Below, in pieces: positions 7,801-15,063 of a stretch of DNA of 64,000 nucleotides. Numbering within the stretch: the first letter of the stretch is position 1; every line of letters starts with the position of its first letter. The translations under genes were made by a program, and so were the position numbers. The stretch lies in NCBI RefSeq assembly GCF_031954365.1, contig NZ_JAUSVZ010000009.1. One strand, given 5' to 3'. The notes under the pieces were generated by a model. That model ran no database searches, was not told where the DNA came from, and was given only the letters and a program-made list of their open reading frames with translations. Source of the DNA: Brevibacillus aydinogluensis. GTDB lineage: Bacteria; Bacillota; Bacilli; Brevibacillales; Brevibacillaceae.

Positions 7801-8962
7801 CTGGGATCGCTTGCTGTTTTACTTTATTCCCAACGCGTTTACCAACGCCAACAAGCCCCATACGGTAAAGGACGCGGCCGACGTGAAGATCGTCAGCCTC
7901 CACCTGGATCGGCAGAAAACGGATTACCAGCTTACACATGATACGCTCACCATTCCCCTGACGGAGGGGATGGCACCGGGCGAAAAGCGGGAAGTACGCA
8001 TCTCGTACACGTTTACGGTCCCGAAGGACGGAATTCGTTTCGCCAGGAAAGGGCAACGCTATTACCTGGCCCAGGCCTATCCGATGCTGGCTACGTACCA
8101 CAACGGATGGAACAAACAGGATTTCCGGATCAGCAGCGAATCCTATCATACGGGTCATGCTGATTTTACCGTTTCCTATCACATTCCAACAGGGTATCTG
8201 TTCGTCAGTTCGTCTGATCAAGATCCGGTTGAAGCGACAGAGACGGGGCAGGTGACCATTTCTCGCGTCAGAGAAGTGTTTGCTGCGGTCGTAAACGGCC
8301 TTACCTCCGTTTCCGACAACGTAAGCGGAGTACAGATTCGCGTGTTTGGCGAGGAAGTGAACAGGGGGAAAATGGAATCGGTGCTGGCAGCCGCCAGGGA
8401 GGCCGTGCCGTTTTTCATCAACAAGATCGGCAGCTATCCCCATCGGCAACTGGACATCATGCTGGACGATGGCGCCAGTATGGAGTATCCCGGCATCGTA
8501 ACCGTCGCTCCGCAAGACGACCTTGCATCATTGAGAAAAACGGTCGTTCACGAGATTGCCCATCAATGGTTCTACGCTGTTGTGGCAAACGACCCCTATC
8601 ACGAGGGCTGGCTGGACGAGGGCATAACCGAATTCGCGGTCTCTCTGTTCTTGCTTGGTCACGACAAGATGACAGAGGAGGAGGTTTTCGCTCGAGCCAA
8701 CCGGGCTGGTGAGAAGCCGTCCAATCTGCCGTTGAACCAGTATGACGGCGAAACCTACGGAGCGTTTTACGTCGTTCCGCCACTGCGGCTGTGGGAGTTG
8801 GTCTCCAAGTACGGCGATGTGGAAGAAGGCTGGCGTTTTCTTCGCGCGTATTACGAGAGATATGCCTATCAACAGGTGGACACCAAGGAGTTTATCCGGT
8901 TTGCGACGACCTATTTCCCGGTGACAGAGACGTATTTTTCCTCCTGGCTCAAACTGCAGTAA
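4820..8962 (+). CDS. FtsX-like ABC permease fused to an M1 metallopeptidase
   Basis: A 1380-residue fusion. An N-terminal membrane helix (about residues 14-35) is followed by a large extracellular region (about 36-570), then FtsX-type helices (about 570-700 and 740-900), and finally an extracellular C-terminal M1 aminopeptidase-like domain from about residue 957. The zinc site is complete: HEIAH at 1244-1248 and the third ligand Glu1267 in WLDEG, exactly the M1 HExxH-x18-E spacing. GASMEY at 1218-1223 is a variant of the usual GAMEN substrate-binding motif. The permease half probably couples to the ATPase encoded immediately upstream. MacB-like systems transmit force across the membrane, so one inference is ATP-gated proteolysis of an extracellular peptide, possibly maturation or destruction of the six-cysteine peptide. 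Peptide or antibiotic resistance is the main alternative. Confidence 0.8.
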   Translation: MIQYIWTQWWRHPERFLLLLVGMLAVSSVLSYFIGVTESSSGTTHDILQKRWKAAYHLVVRPPDTRSVTERDGLLEPNYLSGLHGGISLADYEAIKRMSDIEVAAPLAPIGYDRPVFSFGKISKPKQPGIYRHVVEVYANDGVQPNLMMQQTRYYTVGPWSMPTDWEQALRDYGVESWILDVGGGINQQLLVVGIDPQAEAALVGLDQAVLPIGKSRYFTEQDKVTTINVGDGRKVMHLPILMSSRMDSDLKVTYRYERLDLPFATSEDANRTMEEVKKNGGVSYLHQQKSAGERLEYEFDSRQMHQLIMASLSGVDPETGQPFSRDDHGGQSASLGGLILEKPSSLSLRKVSSPYPERWPYGYEAIPVQPHIPAELQTYFLMKPERYPNSFRSTHFFVDWKNRKITPYWIGFYDPEKLRISKEPDSELPMETYRPATGRLVLDKNDRPLNPPVQVKPTDNPFGLLTSPPLLLTTLEAAAEVLGDKPIAAIRLKVKGVQEVSEENKEKLELLAKEIENKTGLIVDITLGSSPQPVLVHIPKNGTYDESGWMEQFFIKLGTAFTLVQETKLGFSGVIGIVMLIAVAYVFATNLVTLYARTDEFGLLLAVGWRPGRVAGMMFVEAALLGGGAALVSWAIAGFAVWQQQAAVPVWRIFFIGLCGLVIYVLAAIPAAWLVRKITPHVIMRYGEMRPVTRRTVRVKGTFSLAWGHLLARYRRSLLSVFAMAVPTCFLVFYEFVTNRLQGVLYTSWLGQYVAVEIGDVHYIAMILALALAVLTTAQIMWQNVMERKAELLLLKAVGWRSGAIFRLIVWEGVMCGLLASGCGLALGCALIAWMYRQLPGLDVLWLMGVGLIPILAALLGALFPAVMAMRLRPAAGIRGSQRNRQRTERKLQLTIAVLLVSSLLGAAIGTTRLWQMNPRQEADISISAYAPNQSTGDGAKDRPGKVSDLSGFDPRPVPDGSKGTYQLAFHMDHSGKFTAEATIVVENHSPDTWDRLLFYFIPNAFTNANKPHTVKDAADVKIVSLHLDRQKTDYQLTHDTLTIPLTEGMAPGEKREVRISYTFTVPKDGIRFARKGQRYYLAQAYPMLATYHNGWNKQDFRISSESYHTGHADFTVSYHIPTGYLFVSSSDQDPVEATETGQVTISRVREVFAAVVNGLTSVSDNVSGVQIRVFGEEVNRGKMESVLAAAREAVPFFINKIGSYPHRQLDIMLDDGASMEYPGIVTVAPQDDLASLRKTVVHEIAHQWFYAVVANDPYHEGWLDEGITEFAVSLFLLGHDKMTEEEVFARANRAGEKPSNLPLNQYDGETYGAFYVVPPLRLWELVSKYGDVEEGWRFLRAYYERYAYQQVDTKEFIRFATTYFPVTETYFSSWLKLQ

Positions 8963-8975
8963 GGATGAAAGATGG

Positions 8976-9022
8976 CCAACCCAGATGTTTGCCCCCTGAT
9001 TGCGTTTTGTTTTGGAGCAGAT
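8976..9022. repeat. fragment of the 0.33-kb terminator-targeting element
   Basis: Starting CCCAGATGTTTG, then CCCCCTG, a GCGT and GTTTTGGAGC, this stretch matches the middle of the element copy at 42954-43280 in the same orientation (one arm of its central stem plus the adjacent sequence). It lies just upstream of the BceR-type operator of the sigma factor gene. No terminal repeats are visible, so it is a remnant. Confidence 0.55.
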
Positions 9023-9052
9023 AGCTTTGACTTCGTTGCTGGCCCGTTTCCC

Positions 9053-9119
9053 ACCTTACAAAAATGTAAGGTTCTTGAAATGTAACCCGATAGCTCGGGC
9101 AGCCGCCTGCTTTTACAAT
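9053..9119 (+). promoter_or_regulatory. BceR-type operator and promoter of the sigma factor gene
   Basis: A perfect inverted repeat ACCTTACA-AAAA-TGTAAGGT (9053-9072) fits the TNACA-N4-TGTAA site bound by BceR-type regulators. The motif CGATAGCT at 9089-9096 provides a weak -35 (TAGCTC, 9091-9096), 17 bp before TACAAT (9114-9119). The same arrangement with the same 18-bp operator-to-promoter gap recurs before the bceA-like gene at 11511-11577. Confidence 0.7.
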
Positions 9120-9165
9120 AAAGACAAATCAATTGCAAACCTTGATGGGGAAACGGGAGAAAACC

Positions 9166-9681
9166 ATGAACACCACAAGCATGCAAAAACAATGGAATCA
9201 GCAGCGCATTTACGAAGAGTATTCCGCCAGCATTTACAGGTATTTCCGCTATCGCGTCAAAAATGTCTGGGACGTGGAGGATTTGACGACCACCGTGTTT
9301 ATCAAGGTGTACGCCAAGCTGGACCAGTACGACGGGCGCCATCCGTTTGGCGCCTGGATTTATCGCATCGCCCACAATACCCTGGTTGACTACCTGCGCA
9401 AAAAGCGGGAGTGCCCGGTCGACACCGAGATGTTTGCGGCGATGAAGGCAAAAGACAAGCTGCCGGAAGAGCGGGTGCTGAGCCGGGAATCCCATGACAC
9501 GCTGTGGGAAAACGTGCGGACGCTGTCTGCAGACCAACGCCGCGTCATCTCGCTGCGCTACCTGGCCGGCCTGAAAATGAACGAAATCGCGAAAGTCCTG
9601 GGCAAGTCGGAAGCGTCCGTGAAGATTCTGCACTTCCGCGGCATCCGCAAACTGCAAAAGCTCATGGCTGCCCAAGGATAG
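9166..9681 (+). CDS. ECF-type RNA polymerase sigma factor
   Basis: A 171-residue sigma-70 family protein of the extracytoplasmic-function type. Region 2 spans about residues 15-85 (DVEDLTTTVFIKVYAKL, then FGAWIYRIAHNTLVDYLR); region 4 is the C-terminal helix-turn-helix (NEIAKVLGKSEASVKILHFR). ATG 9166 is chosen because GGGAGA lies at 9155-9160; an in-frame TTG 9133 lacks a site. No anti-sigma gene is adjacent; instead the gene follows a BceR-type operator and precedes a BceRS-like pair. Its activity may therefore be set by transcription rather than by an anti-sigma factor. A terminator follows directly. Confidence 0.85.
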   Translation: MNTTSMQKQWNQQRIYEEYSASIYRYFRYRVKNVWDVEDLTTTVFIKVYAKLDQYDGRHPFGAWIYRIAHNTLVDYLRKKRECPVDTEMFAAMKAKDKLPEERVLSRESHDTLWENVRTLSADQRRVISLRYLAGLKMNEIAKVLGKSEASVKILHFRGIRKLQKLMAAQG

Positions 9682-9692
9682 GAACCCCCCGA

Positions 9693-9720
9693 GGGATGGA
9701 CGACAGCGCCATCCCTTTTT
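9693..9720 (+). terminator. rho-independent terminator after sigma factor gene
   Basis: GGGATGG (9693-9699) pairs with CCATCCC (9709-9715), followed by five T. It separates the sigma factor transcript from the two-component genes. Confidence 0.85.
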
Positions 9721-9825
9721 CGTGTGCCCGGCAAACGCGCAGGCAAATCCGGCGGGACCCGTCTATTTACTGCCGCTGGAAGTCTTTTGGTATAGTACAA
9801 ACTAGGGAGTATAAGAGCGAGGTGT

Positions 9826-10530
9826 ATGCCGATGTCGACCATCATGATCGTGGAAGACGATCCGAAGATTACGAAACTGCTGCAAAACCAGTTGGAGAAA
9901 TACGGCTATCACGCGGTTACGATCGAACACTTTGACCGGGTGATGGAGGTGTTTGGCGAGGTGAAGCCCGACCTGGTGCTGCTGGACGTAAACCTGCCCA
10001 AGTACGACGGGTTTTACTGGTGCCGGCAGATTCGGCAGGTGTCCAACTGCCCGATTCTGTTCATTTCTGCGCGGGAGAGCAAGATGGACCAGGTGATGGC
10101 GCTGGAGAACGGTGCCGATGATTACATCACCAAGCCGTTTGACTACGATGTAGTGCTGGCGAAAATCCGCAGCCAGCTTCGCCGCGCCTACGGGATATAC
10201 GCCGTTCAGGAAGGGGAGCGGACGGTGGAGGTAGCCGGGCTGAAGCTGTTTCCGGAGCGGATGGAGCTGGTGATCGCTGACAGAAAAGTGGAGCTGAGCA
10301 AAAAAGAGGCCCTGCTCCTGGAGGCGCTGATCAACCAGTACCCGCGTATCGTCAGCCGCGAACGCCTGCTGGAGAAGCTGTGGGACGAGCAGTTCGTGGA
10401 TGAAAACACATTAAACGTGTACATTACGCGCGTGCGCAGCAAGTTGAAAGACCTGAATCTGGACGGAGCGATTGAGACGGTTCGCGGCTCCGGCTACCGC
10501 CTGCGGGTCACCTGGGAGGACGGACGATGA
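9826..10530 (+). CDS. BceR-like response regulator
   Basis: A 234-residue OmpR-family regulator. The receiver domain (about residues 5-118) has the acidic pocket MIVEDD, phosphoacceptor Asp54 in VLLDVNLP and the conserved Lys in ITKPFD. A winged-helix DNA-binding domain follows (about 135-230, ending with the VRGSGYRL signature). A second ATG at 9832 is equally possible with the GAGCGAGGTG site. The stop overlaps the kinase gene by 4 nt. By family, it would be activated by the kinase in response to antimicrobial peptide flux through the BceAB-like transporter, and it would bind the two inverted repeats at 9053 and 11511. Confidence 0.85.
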   Translation: MPMSTIMIVEDDPKITKLLQNQLEKYGYHAVTIEHFDRVMEVFGEVKPDLVLLDVNLPKYDGFYWCRQIRQVSNCPILFISARESKMDQVMALENGADDYITKPFDYDVVLAKIRSQLRRAYGIYAVQEGERTVEVAGLKLFPERMELVIADRKVELSKKEALLLEALINQYPRIVSRERLLEKLWDEQFVDENTLNVYITRVRSKLKDLNLDGAIETVRGSGYRLRVTWEDGR

Positions 10531-11543
10531 GGCTGTTTTGGAAAGACCAGATCGTCTTTCTCGTGTTTTTCTTTGTCCAGTTGGCATTGCTGGTGCTCAT
10601 CTTTGCGCTGGCCGGCTACTGGAACCCTTTGCTGACCAGCTACGGGGTGTTTCTGTGCGCGTTTTTTGCCGGCAGCTACCTGGTCATCCGCTACCTGTTG
10701 AACCGGCAGGTCTACCAACGGCTCAGCAATCCAATCGAATCGCTGGAGGAGTTGAACCAGCACCACGGCAACGCCGCCCTGGGACGCGCGGTCGACCAGA
10801 CGTTTCAGGAATTGTACCGGCTGTTTAAGGGACAGCTCCACGCCTACGAAGCGAAGCAGCGGGAGCACACGACGTTTATCCAGCAGTGGGTGCACCAGAT
10901 GAAAACGCCGATCTCGGTCATTCACCTGCTGTTGCAGGATGACCCCGATCCGCGGGCGGAGAGTGTCCGCGAAGAGGTGGACCGGATCAAGCGTGGACTG
11001 GAGACGGTCTTGTACATCGCCCGGCTGGACCGGTTTGAACAGGATTTCCTCATCGAACCGGTTGTGCTTAGGCAGTTGGTCCAGGCGGTGGTGTCGGAGA
11101 ACAAGCGAATGTTTATCCGCAATCAGGTGTATCCCGAAGTGAAGGTGGACGAGCGGTTTACGGTGGAGTCGGACGAGAAATGGCTGTCGTTCGTCCTGAA
11201 TCAACTGCTGACCAACGCCGTCCGTTACTCCGCGGGCAAAAGCAGCAAAGTGGCCATCCTCGCCTACTCGCGCGGAATGGATGTGGTCCTGGAAGTGCGG
11301 GACAACGGCATCGGCATTCCCCCGCAGGACGTCCACCGCGTGTTTCAGCCGTACTTTACGGGGGAAAACGGCCGCCGCTACCCGGAATCGACCGGCATGG
11401 GGCTGTATTTGGTCAGGGAAATCTGCGGCCGCCTGCATCACAAGGTGGAACTGGACTCAAAGGTGGGGGAGGGCACGTCGGTGCGCATCGTCTTTTCTGC
11501 CGTCGTCCCAACCTTACAAGATCGTAAGGAGGATGAAAGCTAA
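10527..11543 (+). CDS. BceS-like intramembrane-sensing histidine kinase
   Basis: A 338-residue kinase with two N-terminal membrane helices (about residues 10-30 and 35-55) and almost no extracellular loop, the hallmark of intramembrane-sensing kinases. The dimerisation helix carries the phosphoacceptor His123 in QWVHQMKTPISVI. N-box LNQLLTNAVRYS and G-box GIGIPPQDV and TGMGLYLV complete the ATPase domain. Such kinases do not bind peptide directly; they read the activity of a partner BceAB transporter, which is encoded next. The last 33 nt of this gene contain the operator for bceA, an economical overlap. Confidence 0.87.
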   Translation: MRLFWKDQIVFLVFFFVQLALLVLIFALAGYWNPLLTSYGVFLCAFFAGSYLVIRYLLNRQVYQRLSNPIESLEELNQHHGNAALGRAVDQTFQELYRLFKGQLHAYEAKQREHTTFIQQWVHQMKTPISVIHLLLQDDPDPRAESVREEVDRIKRGLETVLYIARLDRFEQDFLIEPVVLRQLVQAVVSENKRMFIRNQVYPEVKVDERFTVESDEKWLSFVLNQLLTNAVRYSAGKSSKVAILAYSRGMDVVLEVRDNGIGIPPQDVHRVFQPYFTGENGRRYPESTGMGLYLVREICGRLHHKVELDSKVGEGTSVRIVFSAVVPTLQDRKEDES

Positions 11544-11577
11544 TTCGATAGCTTGACAGCGCGCGTGTCCGTATAGT
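11511..11577 (+). promoter_or_regulatory. BceR-type operator and promoter of the BceAB-like transporter
   Basis: ACCTTACA-AGAT-CGTAAGGA (11511-11530) is a near-perfect copy of the operator at 9053, here inside the 3' end of the kinase gene. CGATAGCT (11547-11554) contains a weak -35 (TAGCTT, 11549-11554), 17 bp before TATAGT (11572-11577). Operator-to-promoter distance is identical to the first site. A TTGACA at 11553-11558 is poorly spaced (13 bp) from the -10. Confidence 0.68.
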
Positions 11578-11635
11578 GGGAAGTGTGGAAACAGAAGACT
11601 GCATGGGAAAATCTCAAACGAAAGGAGACGCGTAT

Positions 11636-12406
11636 ATGGACATGTTGCAAGTCAGGAAACTCAGCAAAATATACGGCGGCAAGGTCACGTATCGCGCGCT
11701 GACCGACATCGATTTTACGATTCGCAAGGGGGAGTTTGTCGGCATCATGGGGCCGTCCGGAAGCGGGAAAACGACGCTTCTTAACATGATCTCCACCATC
11801 GACAAGCCCACTTCCGGAGAGGTGCTGTTGAACGGCACCAATCCCCACCTGTTGAAAGGGAGCAGGCTGGCCCTGTTCCGCCGCCGGGAATTGGGCTTTG
11901 TCTTCCAGGATTTCAACCTGTTGGACACGCTGACCATCGGGGAAAACATCATCCTGCCGTTGACGCTGGACGGTGAAAACGTGCGCGTCATGCAGGAGAA
12001 GCTTGAAACCGTGGCAGTCAAATTGGGCATCAGCGACATCCTGGACAAGCGCACCTACGAGGTGTCAGGCGGCCAGCGGCAGCGGGCGGCCATTGCGCGG
12101 GCGATCATCCACTCGCCGTCACTCCTGCTGGCGGACGAACCGACGGGCAACCTGGATTCGAAAGCCTCCCGCAGCGTGATGGAGACGCTGGAAGCGATCA
12201 ACAAGAACGACGGCACAACAATGATGATGGTCACCCACGACCCGCTGGCGGCCAGCTACTGTCACCGCGTCATTTTCATCAAGGACGGACAACTGCACAA
12301 CGAGATGTACCGGGGAGAGAGCCGGCAGGCGTTTTTCCAGCAAATCATCGACGCCTTGTCTCTGTTGGGAGGGAACGCGCATGACCTTTCGGCAATTCGC
12401 GTTTAA
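11636..12406 (+). CDS. BceA-like ABC transporter ATPase
   Basis: A 256-residue ATPase. Walker A GPSGSGKTT lies near residue 39, the Q-loop in VFQDFNLLDTL, the signature VSGGQRQRAAIARA and Walker B LLADEPTGNLDS. ATG 11636 is preferred, with AAAGGAGACG 7 nt upstream. It pairs with the permease gene that overlaps it by 26 nt. Bce-type transporters release antimicrobial peptides from lipid II cycle intermediates and signal their own workload to the BceS kinase. With a candidate bacteriocin cluster directly upstream, it may provide self-immunity; it could equally defend against foreign peptides. Confidence 0.88.
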   Translation: MDMLQVRKLSKIYGGKVTYRALTDIDFTIRKGEFVGIMGPSGSGKTTLLNMISTIDKPTSGEVLLNGTNPHLLKGSRLALFRRRELGFVFQDFNLLDTLTIGENIILPLTLDGENVRVMQEKLETVAVKLGISDILDKRTYEVSGGQRQRAAIARAIIHSPSLLLADEPTGNLDSKASRSVMETLEAINKNDGTTMMMVTHDPLAASYCHRVIFIKDGQLHNEMYRGESRQAFFQQIIDALSLLGGNAHDLSAIRV

Positions 12407-14306
12407 AAACGTCTCCCGCAACAAGCGCACCTATGCCGCGTTTTTCATCAGCAGCGTCTTTTCCGTGATGATTTTCTTCATCTACGCGATGTTTATCTTC
12501 CACCCGGAGATTAAGAACGGAAATATTAACGCCAACGTGAAAATAGGCATGATAGTGGCCGAGTACATCATCTACCTGTTTTCGTTCTTTTTCCTGTTTT
12601 ACTGCGTCGGTGCCTTTTTGAAAAAGCGGGAAAAAGAGTTTGGCATCCTGTTCATGCACGGCATGACCCGCTTTCAGCGCAACATGCTGATCTTCATGGA
12701 GAACTTCATCATCGGCTCGCTGTCGATTGTGTTTGGCATTGGCTTGGGGATGGTGCTGTGCAAGCTGTTCTTCCTGTTTGCCGGTTTCCTTCTGGAAGTG
12801 GAGGCGCTGCCGTTTTACTTCCCGCTCAAGGCGATTGCCTTGACGGTGGCGGCGTTCCTCTTCCTGTTTGTCGCCATCTCCGTGTGCATCGTCCTGTTTT
12901 TGAGGCGGAGCAACCTGCTGGAACTATTGCAGGGAAGCCAGCGGCCAAAACGGGAGCCGAAAGCCTCGGTCTTTCTCTCGCTGTTGGCGGCGGGGCTGCT
13001 GGGGACAGCCTACGTTTTGGCGTTTAGGGCGGACGGGATGTTCGTCCCGCTCCTGCTGCTGCCAGTCAGCGCACTGACGATTGCCGGTACCTACCTGCTG
13101 TTCACACAGTTGAGCGTGTTCATGATCCGGCTGTTGAAGCGAAACCGCCGCTTTTACTGGAAGCGCACCAACCTGGTGACCCTCTCCGATCTGGCCTACC
13201 GGGTAAAGGACAACGCGCGCATGTTTTTCCTCGTCTGCATCGTCTCCACGGTAGCGTTTTGCGCGATCGGAACGCTGGCGGCTCTGGCAAGTTCCATTGA
13301 GGAAACAGTGGTCAAGACTCATCCGTTTGCGTTTGAGTATCGGCAGTATGTGGGGAAAAAGGCGGAACAGGAATATCTGGAGAAACGTCTGGCCAAGATT
13401 GAAACGGCGTTGGCTGAAGGCGGTTTTTCCTTTGAAAAATACGCCCTGACGATGCGCTACCTGCCCGTCCCGGAAAGCGCAGACAAGCGCTACTCCGCGG
13501 TCGCCGTAGTGAAGCAGTCCGATTACAACCGCTTTGCCCGCGCGGCTGGCGCCGAGGAAGTGACAGCAGTCGAGGGAGAAGCAATCTACTACTCGCGAAG
13601 AACCGGCGAAAGGCCGATCAAGAGCGGGACGCTGCAGATCGGAAGCGCATCCCTTCAGCTCAAAAGTGGGGAAGGGGTTCCCCTGATGGATCCATTCAGG
13701 GGCGAGCCGCTCGTCGTCGTGCAGGATGAGCTGTACGACCAGGTCAAAGCGGAAAAGGAACAGCATAACTATGGCTACGTCGTGGACAACTGGAAAGAGA
13801 CGAAGGTGCTCAGCGAAAAGCTGGATCAGGAATTTAGCGACGAAGACGCCATGTTGAGCGACTTTATCATGAACGACTTTTCCGCCCGCACTTCGGATTA
13901 CTACATGTTGAAACAGCTGGCCAACACCAGCCTGTTTATCGGTCTCTTCGTCGGTGTCCTGTTCTTCGTCGCAGCGGCAAGCTTCCTGTACTTCCGCCTG
14001 TACACCGATTTGGAAAACGACAAGCGGCAGTACGGCGCCATCACCAGAATCGGGCTCTCCGAACAAGAGCTGTCCAAAATCGTCACGACGCAAATCGCCC
14101 TGTTGTTCTTTGCTCCCATCCTGGTGGCAATCGTCCACAGCGCCGTCGCGTTTGTGTCGCTGCAAAGCTTTTTGAAGCTGCTGTTCATCGCATCGGTCTT
14201 CAAACCGACATTGATCGTGCTGGCAAGTTTTGTGCTGGTGCAATTCGTCTACTTCTGGATTATCCGCAACCGCTACCTGTTCCACTTGAAAAAAGCGGTT
14301 TTGTAA
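12381..14306 (+). CDS. BceB-like ABC transporter permease
   Basis: A 641-residue permease with the Bce layout: an N-terminal helix, further helices up to about residue 290, one large extracellular domain (about 310-510, between the fourth-to-fifth pairs of helices) and a C-terminal helix bundle. The extracellular loop of Bce permeases is the part that contacts the target and sets specificity. FtsX-family character is visible in the helix near residue 520 onward. The length is typical for BceB proteins (about 640-670 residues). Start ATG 12381 overlaps bceA by 26 nt with GGAGGG upstream. A terminator follows. Confidence 0.85.
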   Translation: MTFRQFAFKNVSRNKRTYAAFFISSVFSVMIFFIYAMFIFHPEIKNGNINANVKIGMIVAEYIIYLFSFFFLFYCVGAFLKKREKEFGILFMHGMTRFQRNMLIFMENFIIGSLSIVFGIGLGMVLCKLFFLFAGFLLEVEALPFYFPLKAIALTVAAFLFLFVAISVCIVLFLRRSNLLELLQGSQRPKREPKASVFLSLLAAGLLGTAYVLAFRADGMFVPLLLLPVSALTIAGTYLLFTQLSVFMIRLLKRNRRFYWKRTNLVTLSDLAYRVKDNARMFFLVCIVSTVAFCAIGTLAALASSIEETVVKTHPFAFEYRQYVGKKAEQEYLEKRLAKIETALAEGGFSFEKYALTMRYLPVPESADKRYSAVAVVKQSDYNRFARAAGAEEVTAVEGEAIYYSRRTGERPIKSGTLQIGSASLQLKSGEGVPLMDPFRGEPLVVVQDELYDQVKAEKEQHNYGYVVDNWKETKVLSEKLDQEFSDEDAMLSDFIMNDFSARTSDYYMLKQLANTSLFIGLFVGVLFFVAAASFLYFRLYTDLENDKRQYGAITRIGLSEQELSKIVTTQIALLFFAPILVAIVHSAVAFVSLQSFLKLLFIASVFKPTLIVLASFVLVQFVYFWIIRNRYLFHLKKAVL

Positions 14307-14326
14307 TAGAAAAAGCGATCTGCGCA

Positions 14327-14369
14327 GATCCCGCGCGGCAGGAGGCCCCTGCTGCCCGGGATCTTTGTT
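14327..14369 (+). terminator. terminator after the BceAB-like operon
   Basis: GATCCCG...GGCAGG at 14327-14342 pairs with CCTGCTGCCCGGGATC ending at 14363, followed by TTTGTT. It closes the Bce operon before the Lrp gene. Confidence 0.7.
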
Positions 14370-14393
14370 GTTGGAGAAATTTTGCAAAAACTA

Positions 14394-14446
14394 TTGCAAT
14401 AAGATGATAATCGTATTATATTATCTAAAAACAGACGATATTCGTC
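14394..14446 (+). promoter_or_regulatory. promoter and palindrome before lrp-like gene
   Basis: TTGCAA (14394-14399) and TATATT (14417-14422) are 17 bp apart. The palindrome GACGATATTCGTC (14434-14446) lies just past the predicted start and could be the autoregulatory binding site of the Lrp-type protein; its consensus is not known to me. Confidence 0.5.
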
Positions 14447-14518
14447 ATGAAAATTTATTTTATTGCCGTGATATGTAATGTGTTGCGGTAAATCTGGTCG
14501 AAAAAAGGTAGTGAAGTT

Positions 14519-14995
14519 ATGGACGAAAAATATCATCGCTCACTGTATTCCCAATTGGACGATTTGGATTACGCGATCGCCCGTAGGCTGCAGGACAATG
14601 CGCGTCTGCCGTTTACGCAGATCGCCAAGGAATTGGGTGTCACGGAAAAGACCGTACGGATTCGCGTGCAGCAGATGCAGGACGAGGGTGTGCTCAGCCT
14701 GGTCGGGATCGTCAACCCGGTCAAGGCCGGAATTACGGTGCAGTCCCTGATCCAGGTGGCCGTAGAGGCGGGGAAACTGGATGACGTGGTGGCGAAACTG
14801 CAGGACATCTACGAGGTCAGGCTGGTTGTGCTGACCACAGGCGATTACCAGTTGATGATTCAGGTGTTGAACCGCGATTACGAGGAATTGTCGCAATTTT
14901 TAATGAACAAGCTCAACAAAATCGAGGGCATCACCAAGGTCAACGTCATCAACGAACTGAAAGTACTGAAATCGCGCTTTCGCTTTATTCGTTAA
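14519..14995 (+). CDS. Lrp/AsnC-family transcriptional regulator
   Basis: A 158-residue regulator. The N-terminal helix-turn-helix (about residues 12-60, DYAIARRLQDN then IAKELGVTEKTVRIRV) is followed by the RAM effector-binding domain (about 70-150). Lrp proteins form octamers and respond to amino acids. The gene sits directly before an oligopeptide transporter, chromate transporter and gamma-glutamyltransferase genes, all co-directional, so it probably senses an amino acid and controls that uptake unit. The ribosome-binding site is weak (AGGTAGTGAAG). Confidence 0.87.
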   Translation: MDEKYHRSLYSQLDDLDYAIARRLQDNARLPFTQIAKELGVTEKTVRIRVQQMQDEGVLSLVGIVNPVKAGITVQSLIQVAVEAGKLDDVVAKLQDIYEVRLVVLTTGDYQLMIQVLNRDYEELSQFLMNKLNKIEGITKVNVINELKVLKSRFRFIR

Positions 14996-15063
14996 AGACA
15001 ATCGTTCCTGGCAGCAGGAACGGTTGCCATATTCATGCAACCCAAAGAGAAGGAGGAGGACTT

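Noticed and set aside
11553..11577. TTGACA/TATAGT read directly as the bceA promoter
   Set aside because: The spacer would be only 13 bp; the weaker TAGCTT with 17 bp matches the arrangement at the sigma factor promoter and is preferred.
12924..14387. 487-codon minus-strand frame opposite the BceB-like permease gene
   Set aside because: It is a mirror of a GC-rich gene with clear homology on the plus strand; rich in Gln, His and Arg as expected for an antisense shadow. The same applies to the long antisense frames opposite purL, purF and the peptide-binding protein.
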